This document shows, piece after piece, positions 27,172-36,919 of a stretch of DNA of 64,000 nucleotides; the stretch's first letter is position 1, and each line of letters opens with the position of its first letter. Made by a program: the position numbers and the translations under genes. The notes beneath the pieces were generated by a model, which searched no databases, was not told where the DNA came from, and saw nothing but the letters and a program-made list of their open reading frames with translations. Source of the DNA: Sulfurimonas sp. (GTDB taxonomy: Bacteria; Campylobacterota; Campylobacteria; Campylobacterales; Sulfurimonadaceae); assembly GCF_041583195.1 (NCBI RefSeq), contig NZ_JBFHGL010000003.1:124001-188000 (forward strand), given 5' to 3'.

Positions 27172-28701
27172 ATGATTGAAAGATTTTTTTTAAAAGACTA
27201 TTTGAGTTTTAAAGAGGTTGAATTAAGCTTATACGGTGGTCTAGTTGTTTTTACAGGTCCTAGTGGAAGCGGAAAATCTATACTTATAAATTCTATACTC
27301 TCATCACTTGGAAATAGCAGTTGTGAAGCAAATATATGCGAATCTTCTACTTCATGGGAATTTGACGCAGATGAATATGGATTAGAAAGCGATGACATAA
27401 ATATTTTCAAGCATATAAAAAAAGAGAAATCAAGATATTTTATAAATAATCAAAGTGTCTCTAAAAAAGCTATGCAAGATATCTCATCTAATCATCTTAG
27501 ACACTTAAGTTTAAAAGATTATTCAGATTTTGAAAATGAAAATCTAATCAATATTATAGATACAAGAATTGGAAAAAAATCAAATAAAATAAGTGATCTT
27601 AAAGATAGATATAAAGCATCTTTTTTAGAACACAAAAGACTAAAATTTGAACTTGATAAGATTGAAGAAGAAGAGAAAAAAATAGTTGAATTAAAAGAGT
27701 TTGCTAAGTTTGAGATAGAAAAAATAGAACAGGTAAATCCGAAAAAAGATGAAGATTTAGAACTTTTAGAGATTAAAAAAGAACTTTCTAAAAAAGAGAA
27801 AGTATTGGAGTCGTTATCTTACGCAAATGAGATATTTAACTCTGAACACAATGTCTTCTCAGCCTTAAATGCTTTAGATGTAGACAGTTCTTTCTTTAGT
27901 GATGCTATGAATGAACTAAGAGCCACACTAGATGGTGCTGAAGAGAAGTTTTCTGCCCTAGATGAAGTTGATGTTGAAGAAGTTTTAAATAGGTTAGAGG
28001 AATTAAGTGATCTAAAAAGAAGATACGGTTCTATAGAGGAAGCATTAGAGTATAAAGAAAATAAAAAAGCTGAACTTGAAAAATACGAAAATATTGAGAT
28101 AACAAAAGATGAACTCCAAAAACAAGTTTCTATTTTAAACTCAGAAGTTAATACACTTGCAAATGAGTTGAGTGCTTTAAGAGAAAAAGAACTTCCTTTA
28201 TTTGAAAAAGATTTAAACAGTTACTTAAAAGAGTTGTATTTAAGAGACTGTAGTGTTTCTATTAAAGAGATTCCAAACAGTGAATTTGGTAAAGATGAGA
28301 TTGCTATTGTTCTTAACAATACGTCTTTAGATAAAATTAGTACAGGTGAGTTTAACAGACTTAGACTTGCTATACTAGCTATAAAATCTGAAAATATGGA
28401 TAAAAACGGCGGTGTGTTGATGCTTGATGAGATAGATGCAAACCTAAGTGGTGAAGAGTCTATGAGTGTTGCAAAGGTTCTTAAAAAGCTCTCAAAACAC
28501 TTTCAAATATTTGTAATATCGCATCAACCTCAATTAACTTCTATGGGTGATCAACACTTTTTAGTCAAAAAGATAGATGATGAATCAAAAGTAGTTGAAT
28601 TGGATTTTGATAGCAGAATAGATGAGATAGCAAGAATCATTAGCGGAGATAAAATAACTCCTGAAGCTAAAAAGTTTGCAAGAGAGCTATTAGAGGGATA
28701 A
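27172..28701 (+). CDS. recN: DNA repair protein RecN (short form)
   Basis: RecN is an SMC-like ATPase acting early in double-strand-break repair. The 509-aa product is shorter than the E. coli protein (553 aa), mainly in the coiled coils. Walker A is GPSGSGKS (about residue 30). Central Lys/Glu-rich heptads run from about 155 to 350, and Walker B is GGVLMLDEIDANLSG (about 413), followed by VISHQPQ. It overlaps nothing and is followed 1 base later by tatD. Confidence 0.93.
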   Translation: MIERFFLKDYLSFKEVELSLYGGLVVFTGPSGSGKSILINSILSSLGNSSCEANICESSTSWEFDADEYGLESDDINIFKHIKKEKSRYFINNQSVSKKAMQDISSNHLRHLSLKDYSDFENENLINIIDTRIGKKSNKISDLKDRYKASFLEHKRLKFELDKIEEEEKKIVELKEFAKFEIEKIEQVNPKKDEDLELLEIKKELSKKEKVLESLSYANEIFNSEHNVFSALNALDVDSSFFSDAMNELRATLDGAEEKFSALDEVDVEEVLNRLEELSDLKRRYGSIEEALEYKENKKAELEKYENIEITKDELQKQVSILNSEVNTLANELSALREKELPLFEKDLNSYLKELYLRDCSVSIKEIPNSEFGKDEIAIVLNNTSLDKISTGEFNRLRLAILAIKSENMDKNGGVLMLDEIDANLSGEESMSVAKVLKKLSKHFQIFVISHQPQLTSMGDQHFLVKKIDDESKVVELDFDSRIDEIARIISGDKITPEAKKFARELLEG

Positions 28702-28702
28702 A

Positions 28703-29476
28703 ATGATAATTGATACACATATACACTTAGACGATTCACGCTATGATGATGACTTGGATGAAGTTCTAGATAGGGCAAAAAAAGGCGGAGTTGAGCGTTT
28801 TATAATACCTGGTGCTGATGCAGATACATTAGAGAAAGCAATTGCAATATCTGAAAAATATGATGATGTATATTTTGCAGTCGGAATACATCCGTACGAT
28901 TTAGATGGCTTTGATGAGTTAGTATTTGATAAATATGTAAATCATAAAAAATGTGTAGCTATTGGTGAATGTGGGCTTGATTACTTTCGTTTAGAAGGAA
29001 GTGATGAAGAAAAACAAGCAGAAAAAGATAAGCAAAAAGAGATTTTTGTAAAACAGATAGAGATTGCAAAAAAGTACAAAAAACCACTAATTGTACATAT
29101 ACGTGATGCATCTGTGGATTCTAAAAATATTTTAATTGAAAATAATGCATCTGAAGTAGGTGGTGTTTTACACTGTTTCAATGCAGACGAACAGCTTCTT
29201 AGTTTAAGTGATAATGGTTTTTATTTTGGAATAGGAGGAGTGCTTACATTTAAGAATGCAAAAAAATTAGTAAATGTGTTACCAAAAATACCATATGAAA
29301 AATTAGTAATAGAGACAGATGGTCCATACCTTACTCCAACACCGCATAGAGGGGAGAGAAATGAACCTTTATATACGACCTTTGTTGCAAGTAAAATGGC
29401 TGAGTTGTTAGAGACGGATGTTGATGAAATTAAAAAAACTACCTCTAAGAATGCTTTAAAACTTTTTTTTAACTAA
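28703..29476 (+). CDS. tatD: TatD family metal-dependent deoxyribonuclease
   Basis: TatD enzymes are TIM-barrel metallohydrolases with 3'-5' exonuclease activity. The 257-aa product has IDTHIHLDD at the start, the metal ligands in GECGLDYFR (about residue 91), IVHIRDA (about 131), LHCFNAD (about 155) and ETDGPYLTP (about 205), all conserved. It starts 1 base after the recN stop, consistent with a DNA-repair pairing. Confidence 0.95.
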   Translation: MIIDTHIHLDDSRYDDDLDEVLDRAKKGGVERFIIPGADADTLEKAIAISEKYDDVYFAVGIHPYDLDGFDELVFDKYVNHKKCVAIGECGLDYFRLEGSDEEKQAEKDKQKEIFVKQIEIAKKYKKPLIVHIRDASVDSKNILIENNASEVGGVLHCFNADEQLLSLSDNGFYFGIGGVLTFKNAKKLVNVLPKIPYEKLVIETDGPYLTPTPHRGERNEPLYTTFVASKMAELLETDVDEIKKTTSKNALKLFFN

Positions 29477-29522
29477 TTTTAGATAAAATGTAACTTTTAT
29501 TTTACATATAAAGTTACATAAT

Positions 29523-30749
29523 TTGAAATATTTTTTATTATTAATCATACCGTTTACACTATTTGCTAACCTAAATTATGCTTTTAACCATAATGAAGAG
29601 GTTAAAATTTTAGACTCTTTTGATATAGATGCACCTTTTTTATTTGATAAAACACTTAATGAGATGCGCAATAGAAACAGCCAAATCTATAGAAGTAAAC
29701 ACTTCTTTCAAGCTATGGATGATGCTTATATCTATATTCCTGAGATTAAAAAAATTCTTTCACAGCATAACATTCCGGCAGAATTTTTATATTTGGCAAT
29801 GGCTGAATCAAATTTTTCAAACCGTGCATATTCAAAAAAAAGAGCAGCAGGGTTATGGCAGTTTATGCCTCGTACAGGTAAATCCTTTGGTTTAAAAATA
29901 GATGAATACGTAGATGAGAGACGTGATCCAATTAAGTCTACAAAAGCCGCAGCTAAATATCTATCAAGTCTACATGAAAGATTTGGAAAATGGTACCTAG
30001 CAGCAATCGCTTATAACTGTGGTGGCGGCAGACTTAGTAAGGGAATTAAAGAAGCTAAAACGGATGATTTAAGTGTGCTTTTGAATCCAAAGAAAAAATA
30101 TCTTCCTCGTGAGAGCAGGTTATATATTAGAAAAATTTTAGCTTTGGCACTTATTGGTTATGACGATAAGTTTTTATTGGAGAGTGAGTATGCACATCTT
30201 TTAAACCGTGCAAGTGCTTTTTCGATGTCTACAATTCAGCTGCCAAGCGGTGAGTCACTTAGAAGGTTTTCAAAAACGATAGACCTGCCTCTTGGAACAT
30301 TAAAAAAACTAAACAGACATCTAAAATATGATTTCGTTCCGCCTTATAAAGAAGATTATGAAGTATATATTCCTTATGTTAAGTTAAGCGAGTTTAAACA
30401 AAAATACAAAAGAGATTCTGTAAAAAATATATATAAAGTACATGTTGTCTCAAATGGTGATAACCTTTCATATATAGGTAAAAAATACGGAGTACCTTAT
30501 AAAGTGATAATGGATTTTAATAATCTAAAACATACACGCCTGAAGCTTAGACAGAAGCTTGTAATTCCTATTGATCTGACTTCAAAAACAACAAAAATAA
30601 AAACAAAACATTATTATTTAGTGAAAAAAGGCGATACACTAGAGTCTATATCTAAAGCTCATAGAGTAAGTATTCAAAATATTAAAAAACAAAATAAGCT
30701 GCGCGGTAGTTTAATAAAAGTAGGTGAAAGGTTAAAGCTATATGAATAA
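29523..30749 (+). CDS. mltD: Membrane-bound lytic murein transglycosylase D (SLT + LysM)
   Basis: The enzyme cleaves peptidoglycan glycan strands to 1,6-anhydro ends. The 408-aa product has a signal peptide (residues 1-16), an SLT domain with the catalytic Glu in LAMAESNFS (about residue 93) and GLWQFMPRTG, then two LysM peptidoglycan-binding modules (about 303-350 and 359-405). The start is TTG at 29523 and I see no clear ribosome site for it; a start further in would cut the signal peptide. Its end overlaps rlpA by 8 bases. Confidence 0.92.
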   Translation: MKYFLLLIIPFTLFANLNYAFNHNEEVKILDSFDIDAPFLFDKTLNEMRNRNSQIYRSKHFFQAMDDAYIYIPEIKKILSQHNIPAEFLYLAMAESNFSNRAYSKKRAAGLWQFMPRTGKSFGLKIDEYVDERRDPIKSTKAAAKYLSSLHERFGKWYLAAIAYNCGGGRLSKGIKEAKTDDLSVLLNPKKKYLPRESRLYIRKILALALIGYDDKFLLESEYAHLLNRASAFSMSTIQLPSGESLRRFSKTIDLPLGTLKKLNRHLKYDFVPPYKEDYEVYIPYVKLSEFKQKYKRDSVKNIYKVHVVSNGDNLSYIGKKYGVPYKVIMDFNNLKHTRLKLRQKLVIPIDLTSKTTKIKTKHYYLVKKGDTLESISKAHRVSIQNIKKQNKLRGSLIKVGERLKLYE

Positions 30750-31554
30750 ATTTTTTTATTTATTTCTAATATTTTTAACTCTTTTTTTTGCAGGCTGTAG
30801 TACTAGAGGTAAAGGTGTGTATAGAACATATTCCGAACCTAAAACTTACTCAAGTAATAGTTCAGCCCATTCACAGGTTATGGATAGAAAGTCATATTCT
30901 CATCCTACAATGAGACCATACGTTATTCGTGGAATAAAATATTATCCAAGTGTAGTAGCAGCAGGAGATAACTTTGACGGGATTGCTAGTTGGTATGGAC
31001 CTGATTTTCACGGAAAGCTGACTTCAAACGGAGAAACTTATAATATGCATGATATGACTGCCGCTCATAAAACCTTTCCGATGAATACGATTGTAAAGGT
31101 TACAAATGTGGAAAATGGACAATCAACAGTTGTTAGAGTAAATGATAGAGGACCTTTTGTAGGTACTAGAATCATAGATCTTTCAAATGCTGCAGCACAT
31201 AAGATAGACATGGTTAAAAAAGGTACGGCAAAAGTAAGGCTTGAAGTGCTTGGCTTCCAGGGTAAAGGGAGTACGAAAATTCATCCTACTCATAAACTTA
31301 AAAAAACTCCTCATGAATCGGATATAGCCGATTATGCTATTCAGATAGGTTCTTTTTCAAGATTTGAAGGTGCTTTGAGTACACAGCAAAAATATGATGG
31401 ACAAGACGGATATAAAACAGTTATAAAAGATATAGACAACGGTAAAAGTAGGAGTTTTAAAGTATGGCTTCAAGGTTTTAGAAGCGAAAAAGAAGCAAGA
31501 GACTATAAAGCATCTTCAGAGTTTTATAGTTCATTTATTGTAAGGGATAATTAA
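30742..31554 (+). CDS. rlpA: RlpA-like septal-ring lytic transglycosylase lipoprotein
   Basis: The 270-aa protein is a lipoprotein (lipobox FAGCST). Its double-psi beta-barrel RlpA domain (about residues 77-170) has GIASWYGPDFHGKLTSNGE, the conserved His in AAHKTFP and VNDRGPFVGTRIIDLS with the catalytic-type Asp. A C-terminal SPOR domain (about 190-270, YAIQIGSFS) binds denuded septal glycan. It overlaps mltD, another murein enzyme, and couples to hisB by TAATG. Confidence 0.93.
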   Translation: MNKFFYLFLIFLTLFFAGCSTRGKGVYRTYSEPKTYSSNSSAHSQVMDRKSYSHPTMRPYVIRGIKYYPSVVAAGDNFDGIASWYGPDFHGKLTSNGETYNMHDMTAAHKTFPMNTIVKVTNVENGQSTVVRVNDRGPFVGTRIIDLSNAAAHKIDMVKKGTAKVRLEVLGFQGKGSTKIHPTHKLKKTPHESDIADYAIQIGSFSRFEGALSTQQKYDGQDGYKTVIKDIDNGKSRSFKVWLQGFRSEKEARDYKASSEFYSSFIVRDN

Positions 31555-32126
31555 TGGTAACAAAAACAAGAAAAACAAAAGAGACAGATATTAGTGTATC
31601 ACTAAATTTATACGGTGAAGGTAAAAACAATATTGATACAGGTGTAGGTTTTTTAGACCATATGCTTGAGAGTTTTTCAAAGCACTCTTTAATTGATCTA
31701 GATGTTAAATGTGTAGGCGATACGCATATAGATGATCACCACAGTGTTGAAGATGTTGGAATTGTTATCGGTTCACTTTTATCTGAGGTGCTGTATCCTG
31801 CAAAAGGTATAGAGAGATTTTCAAATTCGTCTGTTGTAATGGATGAAGCTTGTGTAGAATGTGATCTAGACCTTAGCAATAGACCTTTTTTAGTTTATGA
31901 TCTCGATGTTTACGGTAAAATAGGAAATTTTGATGCAGAACTTGTTGAAGAGTTTTTTCGTGCATTTATTTTAAATGCTTCAGTTAGTGCACATATTATT
32001 CAAAAACGCGGTAAAAACAAACATCATATAATTGAGGCTGCATTTAAAGCCGTTGCAGTTGCCATTCGCAGAGCTACTGAAAAAAATGATAGAATCGGTA
32101 TCCCTAGTACGAAAGATATGTTATGA
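31554..32126 (+). CDS. hisB: Imidazoleglycerol-phosphate dehydratase
   Basis: HisB catalyses a dehydration in histidine synthesis using Mn. The 190-aa product is the monofunctional form (no phosphatase domain). The two metal motifs are DDHHSVEDVG (about residue 61) and KHHIIEAAFKA (about 161). It is coupled at its start to rlpA (TAATG) and at its end to kdsC (ATGA). No other his gene is in the window. Confidence 0.96.
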   Translation: MVTKTRKTKETDISVSLNLYGEGKNNIDTGVGFLDHMLESFSKHSLIDLDVKCVGDTHIDDHHSVEDVGIVIGSLLSEVLYPAKGIERFSNSSVVMDEACVECDLDLSNRPFLVYDLDVYGKIGNFDAELVEEFFRAFILNASVSAHIIQKRGKNKHHIIEAAFKAVAVAIRRATEKNDRIGIPSTKDML

Positions 32127-32617
32127 TAAAACTAATTGTGTTGGACGTAGACGGGTGTTTAACTGATGGAAAACTGACATATACATCAGATGGAATTGAA
32201 ACCAAAGCTTTTAATGTAAAAGACGGTCTTGGAATAAAGTCTTGGATTAGTATTGGCAATTATGCTGCGATCATCACAGGTAAGACATCTGCTATGGTTG
32301 AAAAACGTGCAAATGAGCTTGGTATTACACACTTTTATCAGGGTATTAGAGATAAAGATAGGGTAATAAAAGAGGTGATAGAGGAACTTGGATTAAATAG
32401 ACATGAAGTAGCAGTGATTGGTGATGATCTAAATGATTATAATATGCTTCGTCATGCCGGTAGAAGTTTTACTCCAAATGACGGGATGGATGATATTAAA
32501 GAGATAGTTGATACTGTTTTAACACGTAAAGGCGGTGATGGTGTCGTTCGTGAGATGATAGAAATACTGGTTAAAGACAACAACCAATATGATGAATATT
32601 TAGGGATTTGGGTGTGA
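32123..32617 (+). CDS. kdsC: 3-deoxy-D-manno-octulosonate-8-phosphate phosphatase
   Basis: KdsC removes phosphate from KDO-8-P, the last step to KDO for lipopolysaccharide. It is a compact HAD phosphatase (164 aa) without cap. HAD motifs are LDVDGCLTDG (about residue 6; nucleophile Asp), IITGK (motif II, about 50) and GDDLNDYNML (motif IV, about 100). It sits directly ahead of lptC and lptA, as in many Gram-negatives. Confidence 0.95.
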   Translation: MIKLIVLDVDGCLTDGKLTYTSDGIETKAFNVKDGLGIKSWISIGNYAAIITGKTSAMVEKRANELGITHFYQGIRDKDRVIKEVIEELGLNRHEVAVIGDDLNDYNMLRHAGRSFTPNDGMDDIKEIVDTVLTRKGGDGVVREMIEILVKDNNQYDEYLGIWV

Positions 32618-33138
32618 ATATAAATGTTTTTTTATCCATAGTCTTGGTTGGTTTATCGATGATATACTTTTTGTTTAAACCAATGAATTTAAAACAGACT
32701 GATGATAAAGAGATGCCCCAATTTAGCTTAGAAATTTTTACTTTGTATGAGTTAAATCAAAATGGTTTAATTACCAAGATGGACGGTGATGATGCCATTA
32801 GATATGACAATAGATATGTTGTAAATAATATTGATTATACTGATAACTCAAGAGAGTTTTTAGCAAATATGAAAGCTAAAAATGGTTTGTACAAAAATGA
32901 TGTTGTTTATCTAAACGGTGATGTGAAATTATATAGAGATGATGGGCTTAGATTTTTTTCACAAAAACTTACATACAATAAAGCCAAGGATATAGCACAT
33001 ACAAACGTTAAATATGTAGCTTATATGGGAGAAAACTATATAACTGGAGACAAAGTAACGCTTAATAATAAAAAAAGCACTGTTAAATCAAAACAAATAT
33101 ATGCCGTATATAATTTAGAAGAAAAGAAGAAGAAATAA
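32614..33138 (+). CDS. lptC: LPS-export protein LptC
   Basis: LptC is the single-pass bridge between the LptB2FG extractor and the LptA filament. The 174-aa product has one N-terminal helix (about residues 5-20) and a beta-jellyroll periplasmic domain. I set the start at GTG 32614, which overlaps the kdsC stop as GTGA; a TTG at 32608 is the alternative. Sequence identity to named LptC is low, but position between kdsC and lptA makes the call secure. Confidence 0.87.
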   Translation: MNINVFLSIVLVGLSMIYFLFKPMNLKQTDDKEMPQFSLEIFTLYELNQNGLITKMDGDDAIRYDNRYVVNNIDYTDNSREFLANMKAKNGLYKNDVVYLNGDVKLYRDDGLRFFSQKLTYNKAKDIAHTNVKYVAYMGENYITGDKVTLNNKKSTVKSKQIYAVYNLEEKKKK

Positions 33139-33632
33139 TGAAATATGTTTTAATATTACTAGTAATAAGTATATCTATATGTGCAAATGAGTTAAAAATA
33201 AAAGCCAACTCATTCGAAGCAGATCAGAAAAAAGGCATCTCAGTTTTCAGCGGAGATGTTAATATAATTAAAGAAAACGATGAGATCAATGCATCTAAAA
33301 TAACTGTTTTTACAGATTCTGAAAATAAACCGACCAAGTATATAGCTAAAGGTGATGTGACTTTTAATATTACAACCCAAGAGGGTGCTAAATACAGTGG
33401 TAAGTCACAAAAAGTTATATATGTTCCTTTAACTAAAGAATACTATTTTTATGATGATGTTCATATAAGACAAATTGGTGAAAAAAATGAAATTATAGGT
33501 GATGAAGTTGTTATAAAAACGGTTGAGGGTAAGGCAAATGCTAAAAGTAATACCAATAAACCTGTTATAATGATCTTTGATGTTGAAGAGAAAAAAGATG
33601 ACAATGAGACAAAACAAGGAAATAAGAAATGA
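33138..33632 (+). CDS. lptA: LPS-transport periplasmic protein LptA
   Basis: LptA monomers form the periplasmic bridge carrying LPS. The 164-aa product has a signal peptide (about residues 1-16) and the OstA-like fold: KIKANSFEADQKKGISVFSGDVNI (pieces at about residues 20-43) and KYIAKGDVTF. It is coupled to lptC (TAATG) and engB (ATGA). The acidic/Lys tail from about 145 is likely disordered. Confidence 0.92.
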   Translation: MKYVLILLVISISICANELKIKANSFEADQKKGISVFSGDVNIIKENDEINASKITVFTDSENKPTKYIAKGDVTFNITTQEGAKYSGKSQKVIYVPLTKEYYFYDDVHIRQIGEKNEIIGDEVVIKTVEGKANAKSNTNKPVIMIFDVEEKKDDNETKQGNKK

Positions 33633-34246
33633 TAGAAATTGTTGATTCAAAATTTGTTATTTCTGCACCTGATATAAAAGGTGCGCCTGAATCGGATGTT
33701 CAAGACGAAATTGTTTTTATGGCACGCTCAAACGTTGGTAAAAGTTCTTTATTAAATGCACTAACTAATCACAAAGGATTGGCTAAAGTTTCTTCATCTC
33801 CTGGTAAAACAAGATTGATAAACTATTTCGATGTTACTTTTATGGATAGGGATACAGATGAGAAAAGATTTGCTAAGTTTGTAGATCTACCGGGTTTTGG
33901 ATATGCTAAAGTATCTAAAAGTATTAAAAGTGATTGGGAGAAGAACTTAACTGACTATATAGCAAAACGTTTAAATATTAAAGTTTTTATCCATTTGATT
34001 GACTGTAGACACCCACATTTAGATATTGATAAGTCTGTTAGCGAGTTTTTAGTTGAGAATTCAAATGAGAGTCAGTATATACTTCAGATCTTTACAAAGA
34101 TAGATAAGCTAAACCAAAAAGAGCAAAACAAACTAAGACGTGAATTCCCAAATGCAATTATGGTCTCAAGTGCCAAAAAAAGAGGTATGCAAAAGGTTAA
34201 CAACATTTTATATAAGATTCTTGGAGACTTGACAGACAATGATTGA
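33629..34246 (+). CDS. engB: Ribosome-biogenesis GTPase YsxC/EngB
   Basis: EngB is an essential GTPase needed for 50S assembly. The 205-aa product shows the full G set: ARSNVGKSSLLNAL (G1, about residue 33), G2 threonine in GKTRLIN, DLPGFGYAKV (G3), TKID (G4) and SSAKKRG (G5). It overlaps lptA by 4 bases and the GNAT gene by 8, so it is in the same transcript as the LPS genes. Confidence 0.96.
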   Translation: MIEIVDSKFVISAPDIKGAPESDVQDEIVFMARSNVGKSSLLNALTNHKGLAKVSSSPGKTRLINYFDVTFMDRDTDEKRFAKFVDLPGFGYAKVSKSIKSDWEKNLTDYIAKRLNIKVFIHLIDCRHPHLDIDKSVSEFLVENSNESQYILQIFTKIDKLNQKEQNKLRREFPNAIMVSSAKKRGMQKVNNILYKILGDLTDND

Positions 34247-34697
34247 ATATAAAAAAGCAAAACTTGGCGATATAGCTGCAATGCAAAACCTAGTTGCACC
34301 TGAAGTTGAATCAGGGATAATATTAGATAGAACAGATGATGAAATAGCTACAAATATACGCTCTTATACACTTGTTTTAGATGATGATCAGCTAGTTGGT
34401 TTTTGTGCACTTCATATACACTCTCCATCACTGGCAGAGATTCGCTCTTTAATTATAAAAGAAGGCTATAGAGGTAAAAATATAGGAAGTGGTTTAATAA
34501 ACAAAGTATTAGATGAAGGTGTAGAATTAGGTCTGCAAAAAGTTCTTAGTTTAACGTATAGAAAAGAGTTTTTTGAAAAGTTGGGTTTTGTTGAAATTCC
34601 AAAAGAGTCATTGCCTGAACATAAAATTTGGGCAGATTGTATAAAGTGTAAACATTTTCCGGTATGCAACGAAGTATCTCTAATCAAAAATCTTTAA
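34239..34697 (+). CDS. GNAT acetyltransferase, short N-acetylglutamate synthase type
   Basis: The 152-aa protein is a GNAT fold with acetyl-CoA site GYRGKNIGSGLI (about residue 76) and the C-terminal pattern ESLPEHKIWADCIKC followed by HFPVC, a Cys-rich end found in the short stand-alone N-acetylglutamate synthases that start arginine synthesis. A comparable enzyme (ArgO) is described from Campylobacter. No arg gene is adjacent, so the substrate is likely, not proven. It overlaps the MreD-like ORF by 34 bases. Confidence 0.78.
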   Translation: MIEYKKAKLGDIAAMQNLVAPEVESGIILDRTDDEIATNIRSYTLVLDDDQLVGFCALHIHSPSLAEIRSLIIKEGYRGKNIGSGLINKVLDEGVELGLQKVLSLTYRKEFFEKLGFVEIPKESLPEHKIWADCIKCKHFPVCNEVSLIKNL

Positions 34698-35116
34698 CAC
34701 CTTTTTTATATGTAGCATTGTTTGTGCTTTATGAAGGTCTTAGTAGTATATACCTGTTCCTTCCTCCATTACTTGGTGTATTGTTTTTTTTATTTTTAGA
34801 AGCTTTCAAAAAAGAGAACCTGCTAAGTATAGTTTTGGTGGTTTTTTCAATACTTGTTTATGAGAGTGAGAAAGGGTATCTTTTATTTTCTACAGTGATC
34901 TATTTTGCACTTGTTTTAAAGTTTATACTTCCGAAAATTGAGCAAAATTTTAACTGTAAAGTATGTACTAAAGTTTCTATAATTTTACTTGCGTATATAG
35001 GTTTTTATTTTTTCACGTCAATACTTTCAAGTATTTTTTTATTACCTATGCCTTCTATTAGTTATTATGTAATTTACTATATAGTTATTGAGTTTTTAAT
35101 TGTGAGTATTTTATGA
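34664..35116 (+). CDS. MreD-like integral membrane protein
   Basis: The 150-aa product has four to five hydrophobic helices and little else, the size and layout of rod-shape protein MreD. It immediately precedes mrdA (PBP2), overlapping it by ATGA, as mreD does in rod-shaped bacteria. mreB and mreC are not adjacent. Sequence conservation of MreD is always poor, so the call is mainly positional. The start at 34664 lies within the previous gene; a later start is possible. Confidence 0.62.
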   Translation: MQRSISNQKSLTPFLYVALFVLYEGLSSIYLFLPPLLGVLFFLFLEAFKKENLLSIVLVVFSILVYESEKGYLLFSTVIYFALVLKFILPKIEQNFNCKVCTKVSIILLAYIGFYFFTSILSSIFLLPMPSISYYVIYYIVIEFLIVSIL

Positions 35117-36897
35117 AAATTAAATTTATACTTAGTGTATTTTTTCTACTTTGGATAACACTGATAGTTAGAGTATTCATGCTTGCAGTTGAATCCCATT
35201 CTTATTATGACAAACTATCACAAAGTAATACAATAAAGACTGAAAAATTAGCACCGGTTAGAGGCGAGATTTCAGATAATAAAAATCGACCAATAGCTAT
35301 TAATAAACTTGGATTTAAAGTACAGCTGAAACCGCATCTAACTTTAAAAAAGAACGCAGATATATATGAAGAGGAATTAGATAATTTAGTATCTTTACTT
35401 CCAAGTTTAGATAAAGAAGAGATAAAAAAAATATATAAAAAACAGGACTCTTATTATAATCACGATTTTATAGACGTAGTAGACTTTATTTCATACAATG
35501 AGATGATGCCTGTATATACAAAGCTAAATCTAAGAGAAAATGTTAAAATTGTTTCAGCGCCAAAAAGGTTTTATCCATATGGAAATATAGCTGCTCATTC
35601 AATAGGATACGTTTCCCGTGCTAATTCCAAAGATATACAAGATGATGATCTTTTAAAGCTTATTGGGTATGTAGGAAAGAGTGGTATTGAAAGGTACTAC
35701 AACACTTACCTTCAAGGTGAATCAGGAAGTAAAACTGTAAAAGTAAACGCTAATAACCAAGTTATACAGCAGATCTCATATGAAAAAGCACAAGAGGATA
35801 GAAAACTCACTCTAAATATAGATATAGAACTCCAAAAATATATATCTTCTATGTTTCATAATAAAGCAGGTGCTGTAGTAGTTATGGATGTAGAGGGAAG
35901 GGTGCTTAGTGCAAGTAGCTTTCCAGAATACGATCTGAATACTTTTGTAAACGGTGTATCCCATAAGATGTGGAAAAAGTTATCGACTAGTTTAGATAAG
36001 CCATTTACTAATAAAATTACACATGGTTTATACCCTCCAGGTTCAACTATAAAGACAGGTCTTGGACTTGTATATATTACAAATGATATAAGTCCATATT
36101 GGACAGTTGATTGTCGCGCTTCAATGCCGCTTGGAAAAAGGGTTTTTAGATGTTGGAAACAAGCTGGGCACAGAACAACAGGGATTAAAAAAGCTATTCG
36201 TGAGAGTTGTGATGATTATTTTTATAAAGGTAGTTTGCTTGTCGGCATAAAAAAGATGAGTGATGGATTAAAAAGATATGGTTTAGGTAAAAAAACCGGT
36301 ATTGACCTTCCAAATGAATTTATCGGCACGGTTCCTTCACGTGAGTGGAAAAGAAAAAAATTTAATCGTCCTTGGTACATAGGTGAAACTGTAAATACAT
36401 CGATTGGGCAGGGTGACTTTCTGGTTACTCCAATTCAAATGGCTCAGTTTACTGCACTTATGGCTACATCAAAACTTCCAACACCTTTTGTAGCTAAAAA
36501 AGTAGGTAATCATGAGATAAAACCTATTATACAAGATATTTTAAATGAAGATGAATTAAAGAAGCTTCCTATAATTCAAAGAGCAATGTATGAGGTTTGT
36601 AACTATCCAAAAGGTACTGCTACTCAGTATTTAAGCTCAAAAATTAAGATTGCAGGGAAAACAGGTACAGCACAGGTTGTAGGTATTTTACAAGATATTG
36701 AGGAAAGAGAGCTTGAACATGAAATGGAATACTATACGCGTTCACATGCTTGGTTTACAACATATGGACCGTATAAAGATCCACAATATGTAGTTATGGT
36801 TATGGTTGAACACGGTGGTCATGGTGGTGCAGCTGCCGGTAAAATCGTGTCAAATATTTACAATAAACTTCTAGAGATGGGATATATAAAAAGATAA
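35113..36897 (+). CDS. mrdA: Penicillin-binding protein 2 (elongasome transpeptidase)
   Basis: PBP2 cross-links peptidoglycan during cell elongation. The 594-aa product has an N-terminal membrane anchor (about residues 5-22), a dimerisation/pedestal domain, and the transpeptidase domain. The active-site SxxK is in YPPGSTIKTG (about residue 315), the SxN-type motif is ESCDDYF near 371 and KTGTAQ is near 515. The gene ends the long plus-strand operon; a hairpin follows. Confidence 0.95.
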   Translation: MKIKFILSVFFLLWITLIVRVFMLAVESHSYYDKLSQSNTIKTEKLAPVRGEISDNKNRPIAINKLGFKVQLKPHLTLKKNADIYEEELDNLVSLLPSLDKEEIKKIYKKQDSYYNHDFIDVVDFISYNEMMPVYTKLNLRENVKIVSAPKRFYPYGNIAAHSIGYVSRANSKDIQDDDLLKLIGYVGKSGIERYYNTYLQGESGSKTVKVNANNQVIQQISYEKAQEDRKLTLNIDIELQKYISSMFHNKAGAVVVMDVEGRVLSASSFPEYDLNTFVNGVSHKMWKKLSTSLDKPFTNKITHGLYPPGSTIKTGLGLVYITNDISPYWTVDCRASMPLGKRVFRCWKQAGHRTTGIKKAIRESCDDYFYKGSLLVGIKKMSDGLKRYGLGKKTGIDLPNEFIGTVPSREWKRKKFNRPWYIGETVNTSIGQGDFLVTPIQMAQFTALMATSKLPTPFVAKKVGNHEIKPIIQDILNEDELKKLPIIQRAMYEVCNYPKGTATQYLSSKIKIAGKTGTAQVVGILQDIEERELEHEMEYYTRSHAWFTTYGPYKDPQYVVMVMVEHGGHGGAAAGKIVSNIYNKLLEMGYIKR

Positions 36898-36901
36898 AAT
36901 A

Positions 36902-36919
36902 CAGTTGCTTATGCAACTG
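36902..36919. terminator. Hairpin between mrdA and the antiporter gene
   Basis: A perfect 7-bp stem (CAGTTGC with GCAACTG) and 4-base TTAT loop lie over the antiporter's stop codon. The minus-strand side is followed by a T-rich tract, so it probably terminates the antiporter transcript and may also stop mrdA. Confidence 0.55.
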